A DNA stretch of 64,000 nucleotides. Source: Ostrinia nubilalis. Lineage: Eukaryota > Arthropoda > Insecta > Lepidoptera > Crambidae. Made by a program: the position numbers and the translations under genes. Positions within the stretch are counted from its first letter, which is position 1. Each line of letters opens with the position of its first letter. Positions 41,740 through 52,310 of this stretch are shown in pieces. Location of the stretch: assembly GCF_963855985.1 (NCBI RefSeq), contig NC_087093.1, forward strand, positions 3,727,501-3,791,500, in the 5' to 3' direction. The notes beneath the pieces were generated by a model, which did no database searches, was not told where the DNA came from, and saw only the letters and a list, made by a program, of their open reading frames with translations.

Positions 41740-43719
41740 CTGGAAGTTTGCCCTATTTGGTTCTTGTGTGGAATTAAACATTCTTTTTTGGAAGGCGAAT
41801 TTCCGAATCTCTTAAAGACATCACTTATTAAGCCAATTTATAAAAAAGGCGAAAAATCAGACCCAAATAACTATAGGCCGATATCATTGTTACCAACCTC
41901 TTCAAAAATATTTGAAAAAGTCATGTGCCAACGACTGTATTCTTACTGTGAAAAATTTAAAATCTTTGACGAAAGCCAAAATGGCTTTAGGAAAAATCAC
42001 TCCACGACCTTGGCTGCTTATACCTACATACAAGAAATACTTAATACATTAAATACAAAAAAGTACGCAATCGGCATTCTTCTTGATATGACAAAAGCGT
42101 ACGATAAAGTCCTTTACGAGATTCTTTTGAAAAAGTTGTACGGTATCGGTGTGAGAGGGTTAACTCTTAAATGGTTCAACTCATATTTAACGAATCGCCA
42201 ACAATATTTAGAAATCGAACATTTTGATAATCAAACAAAAACAATAAACACCATAAGGTCTATTCCATTGCAAATGAATCAATCTATACCTCAGGGCAGC
42301 GTGATCGGATGTTTGCTGTTTTTAATTTATATAAACGATCTACCTAAAAACATTGACGAAAAGTGCGTATTATTTGCTGACGACATATCTCTTTTGACTT
42401 CTTGCACAACCGCATTAGACCTTGACGCAAAACTTTATGACATGTTAAATAATGTAGAAAATTGGATGAAAGATCATAACTTGCAAATTAATTTTAAAAA
42501 AACCAAACTCATGCAATTTAGACCTTATCAAAAAAAGGAATTGCCAATTAACTTTATTTACAAAGATTTGAAAATTGAAATCGTAAGCACTTTCAACTTT
42601 TTAGGTTTGAATATTGACTCGCACATAAATTGGAAAGAACATGTAAAAAAACTGCATTCAAAATTATCATCTTTTATCTACGGACTAAAAGAGCTAAAAA
42701 AAACAACTGATATAAAGACGGCCTTATCAGCTTACTACGCCTACGCATACGGGTGGCTTCGCTACGGAATTATACTGTGGGGAAATAGTACCGAAGTAAA
42801 CGACTTCTTTATCCTACAAAAAAAATGCATCCGAGTCATTGCAAACATCAAAGACCGTGTGAGTTGTGAACCTTACTTCAAGGAGTATAAAATACTAACA
42901 TTAGCGTCGATATACATCTTAGAGCAGTGTAAGTTCGTACGGAAGTATCCAAAGTTTACGACAAAAGTAATAGATCAACCACATCGCCGATACGTTCCAC
43001 GTGATAAACATAAACTGACTATCCCGGAATCTAAACTACATTTACATAGTCAGAGCCCAAACGTCATGTCGATTAAAATTTACAATCACTTGTCACAAAA
43101 TATAAAGGCAGAAGTCAATGATAAAAAATTTGAACTCCTCCTAAAAAATTTGTTATTAGAAAAATGCTATTATAAATTGGAAGATTATTTTAAAGATAAA
43201 CTTTGACATAGTGGTATCTACCCAATCTACCCAATTTATACAATTTATACAAATTTTATTAATTTTTATTATTGACATTATACTACAATTCCATGACATT
43301 ATGCAATTATTTTTAATTTATATTTTTATTATCTTTGTTTTAGACATGAATATTATTATTAAGTGTATGACTGTGTACTCAATATTGTATAATTTTAGCA
43401 AACTTCCACGTAAATTCTATTATATTGAACATACCTATTATTATATAAAATATTGACATTGTAAATTGACATCGTGAACTTGACATCTTTAAAATTATGA
43501 CATCAAATACCTACTTCCAGTTAAAATTAAGATTTTTCAATATTTCTGAAATTACTAACACTAATATGCATGCCGAATTAATAAATAAATGTTAGTAAAA
43601 CACAATGTTGCTGTGCCCAAACCGGGTCTATGTTTGAGACTATACAATATATTGTTTAAGACCTTATGTACAACATAGAATGCAATAAAGATTTTGAATT
43701 TGAATTTGAATTTGAAACA
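41740..43719 (+). mobile_element. CR1-group LINE, 5'-truncated, with 3' UTR and tail
   Basis: The open frame enters at about 41740 without a start codon. After the stop at 43206 there is about 500 bp of AT-rich 3' UTR, then 'gcaataaagattttgaattt' and further TTGAAT repeats at about 43692-43719. A single unbroken frame and a clean tail suggest a fairly recent insertion. The endonuclease and ORF1 are absent, as expected for a 5'-truncated LINE. Confidence 0.85.
41764..43206 (+). CDS. LINE reverse transcriptase (CR1/Daphne-like), 5'-truncated
   Basis: 480 codons of reverse transcriptase that would copy LINE RNA at a nicked target site. The nominal first codon is TTG; the frame is open back to 41740, so there is no true start. 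Fingers-region motifs are 'KKGEKSDPNNYRPISLLP' at residues 28-45 and 'QNGFRKNHST' at 72-81. The catalytic aspartates lie in 'DMTKAYD' (108-114) and 'FADD' (204-207), and all three are present. 'IPQGSVIGCLLF' (175-186) replaces the more usual 'PQGSVLGPLLF'. The C-terminal region runs to a natural stop. No frame break is seen. It is truncated, so not an autonomous element. The clade name is from motif feel; Jockey or Rex1 relatives are alternatives. Confidence 0.88.
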   Translation: MCGIKHSFLEGEFPNLLKTSLIKPIYKKGEKSDPNNYRPISLLPTSSKIFEKVMCQRLYSYCEKFKIFDESQNGFRKNHSTTLAAYTYIQEILNTLNTKKYAIGILLDMTKAYDKVLYEILLKKLYGIGVRGLTLKWFNSYLTNRQQYLEIEHFDNQTKTINTIRSIPLQMNQSIPQGSVIGCLLFLIYINDLPKNIDEKCVLFADDISLLTSCTTALDLDAKLYDMLNNVENWMKDHNLQINFKKTKLMQFRPYQKKELPINFIYKDLKIEIVSTFNFLGLNIDSHINWKEHVKKLHSKLSSFIYGLKELKKTTDIKTALSAYYAYAYGWLRYGIILWGNSTEVNDFFILQKKCIRVIANIKDRVSCEPYFKEYKILTLASIYILEQCKFVRKYPKFTTKVIDQPHRRYVPRDKHKLTIPESKLHLHSQSPNVMSIKIYNHLSQNIKAEVNDKKFELLLKNLLLEKCYYKLEDYFKDKL

Positions 43720-45262
43720 GTATTGTAAACAAATTGTTTCCATTTTCCCAAAAGTACCTGCGATTACCACATAATGCGTTGCAGTGCGGCCATAACCGTT
43801 AGGTGTAGGTGCTCTGCAAATGGATTTTGCGAAAACAACACTCACATCGCGATGTTAGTGGATAGAGCTTTTAACCAGCCATATAGGTATAATGGAGGTC
43901 ATCATCATTTGACTGCAGTCCACTGGATGTAAACTGGATGGAGCACTCGTGCTTTTCTAGTAGACCTTAGAAGACACCTGAAAATTTCCCGTTGCGTGCT
44001 TGACGTAACAACAGCTACATCGGGCGGGTTGTAAACTATACTTCCTTCAAATAATGTCATCCTGTAACAATTTTCACAGCATTCCCATGATTAGCTGATG
44101 ATCAGGAAGCTACTCTTGCTTCCATCATCACAGACTATTAAGATGTACAGTTAACTTTCTGACAATGCCACTCCACGCGCACACTTATTTCTACCCAGTG
44201 GGATATTTAATTCCGACAGTTAAACAAACTATCCAGCAACTAAAAAGCGTTCCCATCGCATCCAACCTGTCCCTTAATGGGACCCTAAATCAAAGTCTAG
44301 CCCGGACAAGACGAGCGAATTAAACCGGGAGTAAATTTAAATATTCCCCCGGGACCATCGCATTCGTGCTTTGTTTGTCCCGACCCAGATGCAACTGCGA
44401 AGTTAAATTGCAAAAGATTTTATTGAATAGATAAAACTGCATGGACTTTTTATGAGCTTCGCAATAGCGACGGGAAAAAGAGCAAGCATTGCGCCGTGCG
44501 AACTGGAACTGTAACTGGTTTTGTAACTAACAAATATGAAATGGAAATAGATTTTTAACACTGTCGTTTGTCGCGGCTACGCTCGAATAAACTTTTATAT
44601 CGTAGTAGGTACAATATTCGTTCGTATGAGAATTTCACAATAAAGCATGACGTTCTGAAATATTATGGATTTCTGTTATAGAAATTGAAGATTTATAGAA
44701 GACTAGGATGGTGAAGTTTGTTGATAAAATAAATGTAAATTTTCATGAGCTTTTAGCCGCAGTCTTTTTGTCAAGAAAATCCAGTTTTCCATACCCCATA
44801 GAACAATGTAATTAAAACAATTATCAGCAAATATACATTTTTATTTTCCATTTCCATCTATTCTTCATAAAGGCAAAAAGTTTACTAAATGGCAGTACTC
44901 ATAGAGATCTAACCGGGCCTAGATCTAGCCAGCTTGCAGACGGAATAAATTGACTTTATTATCCCCAGACATCGCAAACAGAATTCCCCTTTGAATTTTT
45001 CCCTTTGCCGTCTACTTTATATCCCTTTTTTGGCAATTTAAAACAGACACACCTACAAGTGTTGCCTACACAAAGAAAGTGTTCGCTTCATAAATTAGAG
45101 TTATTAAACACAATCCTTGCCAGTGTTGCCAGAGGAGCTCCGAGTTACACTAATTACTAGTTTAATCTGTGGCATAAACATACTGTAGCTGAACGCGCTG
45201 CAACTTGACCACAGCTTAGAGAAAGCAGTCAGTTAGTCTTCTTAGTCGGGCACTCTTGTCAG
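43720..45262. other. Unique DNA with a GC-richer block, no gene
   Basis: At 43898-43935, 'gtcatcatcatttgactgca' resembles an RTE-type 3' tail. A GC-richer block at 44200-44410 ('gcccggacaagacgagcgaa', 'attcccccgggaccatcgca') is repeat-free and may be regulatory. No frame is supported. Confidence 0.35.
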
Positions 45263-45445
45263 TCAGAGTGATCGTGGTTGCGCTCTCCTGGCGAAGTGCT
45301 TCCATTTCTGACGGTTAGAGGCGTCGCGAGTACACTGGACCATGGTGGACTCAGTAGCCTTTGTGATGGCGTCTATCCAGCGGGTTGGCGAGTCATTTAG
45401 TTCCGATAATATACGAATATTATAAAATTCTAAATATTGCCACAA
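45263..45445 (-). pseudogene. RTE-like polyprotein C-terminal remnant
   Basis: The minus frame reads 'SPTRWIDAITKATESTMVQC' and then 'ASNRQKWKHFARRA', the layout of the last part of RTE-type proteins ('RW.D.I..A...W...A'). About 60 codons remain. It differs clearly from the (GAAC)n-tailed group, so it is a separate lineage. Confidence 0.6.
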
Positions 45446-45958
45446 CCAACATTTAATTTTGTAATTTACAAAAAAAAGAAAACATAGTTTTTGAACTTAA
45501 GCTGCCACAAGAGCAAGTCTCTATTAACGAAGACCAAAAATTCTTCTAATATTACGATTAAGTACCTAGACAATATTAGATTACATTCCGCTATTTAGGT
45601 TACGCTAGCTTTATTTGCTGCACTGTGGCTCAAAATAAATAGCATGTGCTAAACATCGATCCCTAGGAAGCAGATTGAACGCAGTTCGATGCCAATTAAA
45701 AATGTGCTAATCGGCGCAATCTGGAATCTGGAAATATGAAAGCATTTCCTTTGAAATTTTATAATATACGAGGAACTCTATTCGCAATGTAGGTAATATT
45801 GGCAGTTATTAATTTATCAACAAGACAGAATATTCTACTAAGGTATAGATAGTTTCATCCACGAAGACGCGCCCCACCAATTTTTGGTCATAAGCCAAAC
45901 TGCCATGGGAGGCACGGAATTTAATTTCAGTCTGAGATCAAAACTCGATTTAGTAATC
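45446..45958. other. No feature recognised
   Basis: AT-rich sequence without frame or repeat. Confidence 0.4.
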
Positions 45959-46882
45959 TTATGCCCGTTTTCACCATTAATCCCTAATTTTCAACCGACT
46001 TCAAAAAAGGAGGAGGTTCTCAATTCGACCCGTATGTTTTTTTTTTTTTTTTTTTTTTTTTTTTCTATGTTTGTTACGCGATAACTATGCCAATTATGAA
46101 CCGATTTTAACAAATCTTTTTTCGGCGTATAGGTAATACCTCAAGGGTGGTCCCATTTAAATTTAATAATAAAAAAAACAACCCCCAAGGGTGGAAAATT
46201 GGGGAAGAACTTTTTTATACGCAATATCTCCGCCGATTATAAACCAATTTGAACGATTATTTTTTTGTTGAATAGGTATTATCAAAAGGGTGGTTTCATG
46301 CGAATTTGAAGAAAATATTTCACCCCCAAGGGTGGAAAATTGGGGATGAACTTTTTTATACGCAATATCTCCGCCGATTATGAACCAATTTTTTTTGGTC
46401 TCAGTGTACTGCCTACCTTCAGTGGTAACATCAAGGTAATAATTAGTTAACTAAAAAGTAAGAAATAAGTAAAATTTTATAAAAAAAAATAAAACCGACT
46501 CCAAAAAACCTACACTAAAACGTAGAAAAATAATTACTAATTACCTACTTATTTATTAGGACGAATTATTAATATTTATGTAGGTATACCATGATTGATA
46601 CTTTTGGAGTCGGTGCAGGCAAACTTTACATGTTTCATAATCTTGGCACCGACTCCAGAAGTATCAATCATGGTATACCTACATAAATATTAATAATTCG
46701 TCCTAATAAATAAGTAGGTAATTAGTAATTATTTTTCTACGTTTTAGTGTAGGTTTTTTGGAGTCGGTTTTATTTTTTTTTATAAAATTTTTTAAGTGAC
46801 CCCTATGGTGACACTTACCAGGCATTTTGTTTTCATAGGGATCACTTAAAAATTAGGGTTCGATGGTGAAAACGGGCATTAG
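45959..46882. mobile_element. MITE family B copy split by a foldback insertion
   Basis: Left half 45961-45991 ('tgcccgttttcaccattaat', 'ccctaatttt') and right half from about 46790 ('tttaagtgacccctatgg' to 'gaaaacgggcat') belong to one family B element flanked by TA. About 800 bp of other sequence sits between them. Confidence 0.82.
45992..46790. mobile_element. Foldback/TIR element inserted in MITE B
   Basis: It begins 'caaccgacttcaaaaaagga' and ends 'ttttttggagtcggtttt', so its ends are inverted. Inside are a T run of about 27 at 46037-46064, two direct copies of a unit holding 'cccccaagggtggaaaattg' (about 46180 and 46318), and a near-perfect 147-bp inverted repeat with a 29-bp loop (46470-46616 and 46646-46792). 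It has no coding sequence. A decayed relative is at 35940-36420. Confidence 0.75.
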
Positions 46883-47834
46883 TCATAGATTCTGTCTGAT
46901 GATTTTTTTACATTTTTCCCAAATATTTTTAATTAACATTTCGCCAAACTAATTTACCTGACAAAAGATGAAGTTGTAATTATTTGAACGTATCATATTT
47001 CAAAGGCCTACAAACGTCTACGGTGCCTTTAAGAAAATTAATTGTAGTAGATAGCATAGTGATAGAACCTCTAACACCAAAATGATAGCGCAACTTGGCT
47101 CTATTTTCACCATGTCTGATCACTTATAGAAACAATATTAATAAACGGTTTACTCGTAAAACGCTTTTTGTAACCTTACGTGTTCGAACTCGATGGCACT
47201 TCACAGTAAATTGAAAAATTCGGTCAACTTTGATATGAGTAGGATAAGTTTTATTTTTCTTTATTGCATCAAAACTAGTTGCTGTCTAAAAGCATACTTT
47301 TAACTCAGTATGTTAATCCAGACTACTAAAGGAAAAGTGCTTTTTAAAACACTCAAATAAAAAGTACAACCACTCTAAAAAATATTTCAGTCTAGTCTTT
47401 CAGAAAATCAACAAAGTCTCTACTTACTCTTCATCATCTCTAATAAACTTCAATCAACCGAATTTTGGTCCACTAATAGAACCAATAGATCCTCAACCCA
47501 CTCAATTTGATCGGCTTGGACGCTACAAAAAAAAAATAAAGCTTTGGCACTTTAAAATTATAATTTGAAATTGAATTTTTATACAATCTCGCCGCGGAGA
47601 GGCTGGCGGTTCGGTTTTATCGGTGACTAAAACTTTATCGTCCTTTCCCACGGCTTTGATCTACACTCGCGAGCAAAATATGGAATCACTTACATGTAGT
47701 TGTTTCCACGCGATCTTATGTACTAACGAATTTGTTAGTAACAAAAAAAGTGACACCATTTTAAAGATTAAACTTTTAACTTTAAATTGATACAAAATTC
47801 ATTTAAATCACACCAGTATTTAAAAAGATATCCC
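46883..47834. other. Unique DNA, no gene
   Basis: AT-rich. A GC-richer patch at about 47590-47690 ('ctcgccgcggagaggctggc') has no frame. Confidence 0.35.
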
Positions 47835-48319
47835 GGCTGATGTGAAGAAAAAAGAAAGGAAAAAGACATGTATCAACTGTTTGATACGTCGCGAGTTGCG
47901 GACATTTCTGAGCTCTTGCTGGACGTCGATACCAGTCAAATGACGATTTCATAGAGTGGTTGACATGAAAAAACAGTCATCCCTCTGCGATGTGCACCGG
48001 CGCTGTTCAGAAATTGGTATCGGGATAAAGCCACCAGTCTCCCGAAAGCGTCTTAAAACTTTCGAAACTCAGGACTGGCTTATGTGGAGCTGACGTGCGA
48101 CAGCCCGCTGGCTGAGCTCTTCTTGCAATAGTGCAACGATTTGTGCTGCTTCTGAAGGTGTAGAAGGTAAAGTGTCAAAAGAAGCGAAGATGAGTATGGA
48201 TCAACGTGTGAAAGCAAAAATCCGAAAACACGTGCTTTTATAGGGGGTAAATGGGCCGCAACTCGCGAACGTATCTAACAGTTGATACATGTCTTTTTCC
48301 TTACTTCTTCACATCAGCC
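47835..48319 (-). mobile_element. Tc1-family deletion derivative, 485 bp
   Basis: Inverted ends 'ggctgatgtgaagaa' and 'ttcttcacatcagcc' continue through 'gaaaaagacatgtatcaact' and 'cgcgagttgcgg'. The inside holds a transposase N-terminal piece on the minus strand, which identifies the family. Most of the transposase, including the catalytic part, is deleted. Confidence 0.8.
47880..48195 (-). pseudogene. Tc1-like transposase N-terminal DNA-binding region, broken
   Basis: One minus frame reads 'SEAAQIVALLQEELSQRAVA', then 'RQLHISQS', a stop, then 'VSKVLRRFRETGGF' and later 'RRCTSQRDD', another stop, and 'NRHLTGIDVQQELRNVR'. This is the two-part helix-turn-helix (paired-like) domain that binds the ends of Tc1 elements. 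Two in-frame stops and the missing catalytic half show it is dead. The frame is otherwise intact, so the decay is moderate. Confidence 0.85.
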
Positions 48320-48710
48320 ACAATTAATTTTCCCTTTAACGCAATATCATTTTAATATGTTATTCTGATGTAATAAACATTAATATCTCAGATCTTCTAT
48401 GATCTGAGATAATTACATACTGTAAAGTTTAAAAAATCCGTTCAGTAGGTTTTGCGAGCAAGAGTAACAAAACATCATTACAAACTTTCATAAACTTTCC
48501 GAAGTATTTTAAATTAAAGTAAGTTCGTTATTTTAGATACACGAAACGATACTTTAATATGTAAGATTCTAGACACATCTCTACGTCTAAACCGCAATAA
48601 AGTAAAAAGTTTAAGAACGTAAAATCTAAAAAGCTTATCTTTTCTTCATTTGCATTTTAATATAAACCCTGTAAAAACAAACTTGGTCTAAAAGATTTAA
48701 AACTTAAACT

Positions 48711-48829
48711 AAGGCTGAGTTGCACCACCTTACTTTGACCACTTTAACGATAACCGGTGTTTTTTGTATGGAGTTTGACAGATTTTTGGCGTTTGTCAAA
48801 GTTAAAGTAAGATGGTGCAACCCAGCCTT
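48711..48829. mobile_element. MITE family A copy
   Basis: 'taaggctgagttgcaccacc' to 'gatggtgcaacccagcc', full-length, about 120 bp. Confidence 0.88.
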
Positions 48830-49705
48830 TATCATTATGTTTTATAGGTAGTTTTGCCTTCCATAACTGTAACGAGCGTCTTAAAAGTACCAAGCGATAT
48901 CATATTTAATTGTGTAGTGTATCATTAGTGGGCTAACAGTCTCAAAATTTCGCTATTCTGCTCCCTAAAATAATAAATCTAGAGTTATAATTCGCTTAGC
49001 AAAAAGACTGGGATCATTAGAGCCAACCCTGTTACACATATTCAGGAATAGAATTCTTATTTTGTTTAGTTTTATAAAGAAAATAATTTAAAATGTGTGA
49101 TTACATCTTTCATTGTAATAATAAGGTTACTAAGTATTTCTTTTTTATCAATTATGTACTTTGAAGTTCACAAATGTGGAACCTTTTAAAATTGAATAAA
49201 AATGTTTCAATGAAAAATGCTATAACGACTATTCTTAAGTCTACTTTGTCAAAGCCAAAGCCGCCACTAAAGAGATTTCGACTCTTTATAGTCCTTATTA
49301 AAATACTAAAGTTCTTTAGCGTTTGTATAGGCTGCCAATAAAATCCATTTTCCACCGACGAGACGCGGGCAAAAGGTCAAGAAGGTGAAAAGGGCAATAT
49401 TGTTGAAATGACTCCGATAATTCAATGACTTGATTGGATTTTTTTATGTTATTTATCGTATGATAATATCGTAATGCCAAATTCTCCTAAGTTCTGAGTT
49501 CAAAATTTTTTCTTGGAAGCACTTCGATACATGTCTTAGCTGACACACTTCATGACTATTATAAAACGATGCTCAAAACTCGATTTAAAATTGAACTTGG
49601 TAGAGTCCTATTTAGACCAATAATCAGACATTGTTCTCTAGATATTGATGGTAGGATAGAATAGACGTGTGAATTGGCAATATACTCTTAGATAGTAGAT
49701 ACTCA
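48830..49705. other. No feature recognised
   Basis: AT-rich sequence. The 67-codon minus frame at 49152-49355 has no motif. Confidence 0.4.
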
Positions 49706-50938
49706 TAGTATATGCTCTTTAACATTTTTATCAATGACCTGGTAGACGATCTCAGGAGCCCATGTCTATTGTATGCTGATGATCTTAAGATTTACTCTTC
49801 TATCCGTGGTCCGAATGAAGCTGAAACCCTACAAAACGATCTCGACACGGTCTCTCGGTGGTGCTCAGAAAATCGGATTTTTCTAAATACTGCAAAATGT
49901 TTTGTCTTGACATTTACTAGAAAATCAAACAAAATAAGTTTTGAGTACAAATTGAATGACCAGGTTTTGAATCGTCAAAGCAAAGCTCGGGATCTTGGCA
50001 TTATTTTTGATCAAAAGTTATCATTTAGAGAACACTATGAACATGTTTATAACAAGGGCGCAAGGATGTTGGGTTTTATTATGAGAACTACAAAACATTT
50101 TAAAAATCCGCACACTATTATATACTTGTATAATACACTAGTTAGGAGTAATGTGCGGTTGTTTGGTCTCCCTTCTACGCTGTTCATTCGAATCGTGTAG
50201 AATCAATTCAAAGAAAATTTCTGAAAATCCTTTCCTTCAGACAAGGTTTTCATAGAAAACTGTCGTCTTACAGAGACAGATTGGAAAAATATAATATTAT
50301 GTCCTTAGAGACTAGACGCAAACAGGCTGACCTAATATATTTACATAAAATCCTGCATTCCAATATCGACTCACCACCGCTTCTCTCTTCCATTAACTTC
50401 AACACTGTGTTTAGAACTCGTAACCCTAAGTTGTTTTCCCTGCAGGTGTATCACAATAATACATCCTTCTTTAATCCCATAGTCCGTATGTGTCGCCAAT
50501 ATAATGACTTAACACAGCGGTCGTCGGATATCGATATCGATATTGATATATTCGTCGCTAGTCTGAATGTCTTCAGGAGGAGTCTCACAACAGCGTTTCT
50601 TAGTAGGTAGTTAATTTATCAATCTATCTTTATATGTATATCATAATCTAAATAACTTTAATGATTGAAGTAATACTTTTAACTTTTCTTTCTTCACTCT
50701 TCTAACTCTGATGCACTATGTAAGTATGCCTTGTCCGCACCAATTGTACAAAGTATGCAATTTTATTTAAGTCCAATGTTATTAAACATACCTTGTTGAA
50801 CATGTCAGAAACACTTTTTTGGATTACAATCTAGATTAAAACTGTATTTATTGTTGGTTGTAAATGTACCTTGTTGATTGTACTCTGTATGTGTTTTTTG
50901 TACAAATAAAATAAATAAAATAAAAATAAAATAAAATA
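49706..50938 (+). mobile_element. Second LINE, 5'-truncated, with (AATAA)n tail
   Basis: The reverse-transcriptase C-terminal half enters at about 49706. A frameshift splits it near 50160, and 3' UTR runs to 'gtacaaataaaataaataaa' repeats ending near 50938. The reverse transcriptase is of the Jockey/I/CR1 supergroup but clearly different from the 41.7-kb element. Confidence 0.8.
49712..50610 (+). pseudogene. LINE reverse transcriptase C-terminal part, frameshifted
   Basis: The first frame (49712-50200) has 'LFNIFINDLVDDL', catalytic 'YADDLKIYSS' (residues 21-30) and 'LGIIFDQKLSFREHY'. Near 50160 the proper sequence moves to another frame, where 'WSPFYAVHSNRVESIQRKFL' continues into the second open part (50281-50610, 'LETRRKQADLIYLHKILH'). 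A single frameshift therefore explains both pieces. The N-terminal half of the reverse transcriptase and the endonuclease are missing. 'tcgatatcgatatcgat'-type repeats near the end code 'DIDIDIDI'. Confidence 0.82.
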
Positions 50939-50955
50939 TGACTGCCGGAAAACTC

Positions 50956-51079
50956 TTAGGCTGAGTTGCACCACCTAACTTTGACCGTAACTTTAACGAT
51001 AACCGGTGCTTTTTGTATGGAGTTTGACAGATTTTTGACGTTTGTCATAGCTAAAGTAAGATGGTGCAACCCAGCCTTA
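50956..51079. mobile_element. MITE family A copy, TTA on both sides
   Basis: 'TTAggctgagttgcacc' to 'gcaacccagccTTA'. It lies 18 bp after the LINE tail. Confidence 0.88.
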
Positions 51080-51550
51080 TTCTATAATCTAATATCAAGT
51101 AGAAGGCCGCGCGTTGTTGCCTCTAGTGCAATAACGTCCACGGCATACAACTGAGCTAATATTAAGAGCCATTTCACAAAAATATTCCGCGCGAATTTAG
51201 GTAAAAGCTGTCAACGCAACGTCAAAAGAGTAAAAAGAACGCTGAAATGGACAAAAAAATCTTGAGCCGTGACCGTATTAAGACTTGATTTAAGTTATTA
51301 ATTTTAAGGTAGAATGAGGTATTCAAACTTGATAAATTAATTTAAATTTTTAATAGAGTTTATTAAGTCTTTTATATTTCGATTCATAATGAAACACGAA
51401 TAGGCTTAGATTAATAAAGCCTAAATAGATAGTCAGTGCACGAAAGGTGAGGCAGTTTTTAGGGAGCCGGAACGGCTCACCCGTAAACGTCACATGAACT
51501 GTCAAAGTGAAAAATTGGTAAACACGTCCGACGAATTTTAATTAATTAAA

Positions 51551-51625
51551 ATGGTTTGTGCTGTGAAAGGGTGTCTAAAATACATCAGAAAAACGAAAGA
51601 AAGTGACCAGTGTTACATTTCATAA
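51551..51625 (+). pseudogene. THAP zinc-finger first exon, one frame break
   Basis: ATG 51551 gives 'MVCAVKGC', which has the C-x4-C spacing that opens THAP DNA-binding domains (C2CH zinc fingers). Directly after, the next frame reads 'NTSEKRKKVTSVTFHK', matching the usual THAP continuation up to the 'FH' position. The exon then meets a splice donor 'aaGTAAGTAC' at 51626. The two frames are out by one base near 51575-51578, next to a TAA. So this is a THAP exon with a one-base insertion or deletion, or a sequencing error. No second exon was found downstream in this window. It may be a host gene fragment or a piece of a P-element-like transposase gene. Confidence 0.55.
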
Positions 51626-52084
51626 GTAAGTACTACAATTCAACGCGTATTTTGCTTGAATTTGGCTTTCAAAAATTAAATACGGGAATGATACCAGTAA
51701 CAAGAAAATTTATTTCCCAATTGTTCGCCGTACAAATACACTTCCTTTTTTATGAAATTGAGACTTAAGTCGATTTATCTTATTGTAATTAGGTAGGTAC
51801 TTTGAATTAAATAAATAAGTAAGTACATGATGCGTTTTGTTTTTGTTAATTATAAAATAATTTAAAACGTATTAAAAAATTCCCTACTTTCGGGAAAATC
51901 GCCTTCACTGTCTACACTCCCCAACAAAATTGACACTAATGACATAAGATTTTTGCCTAACTCTTGACGAAGCGTTTGTATGAAGACTATCCATCTAGGT
52001 TTTATTAATCTAAGCGAATAGGTATAATATGTAAAATATATATTAAGTACAAAATAAAGACAGTCACATAGTGAAAAAAAAATC
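51626..52084. other. No feature recognised
   Basis: AT-rich. I searched it for a second THAP exon and saw none. The minus frame at 51862-52134 has no motif. Confidence 0.4.
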
Positions 52085-52215
52085 TGCCCCCTTACAGCTC
52101 CATCATCAGACCCTGGATACGAAATATTCGTCAAGGCGAATCACACAAGCCCAAACTCCATAGGGTTCTATTGTTTTGTTACGGAGGTGGCCATTGCATC
52201 TCCTCCAGATCCATT
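52085..52215 (-). repeat. Dispersed repeat E fragment
   Basis: 'ttacagctccatcatcagac' and 'cacacaagcccaaactcc' match the reverse arm at 35010-35270. Confidence 0.55.
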
Positions 52216-52310
52216 ATCAGACAGAGCTAAGAAATAAATAAATAAATAAATATTATTATAAGTAAACAAATAACTAAAATAATTCATCTTACTATCTTAC
52301 TTCTTACTAG

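Noticed and set aside
46037..46064. Poly(A) tail of a processed retrogene (T run on plus)
   Set aside because: The run is internal to a TIR/foldback element and no gene-like sequence adjoins it.
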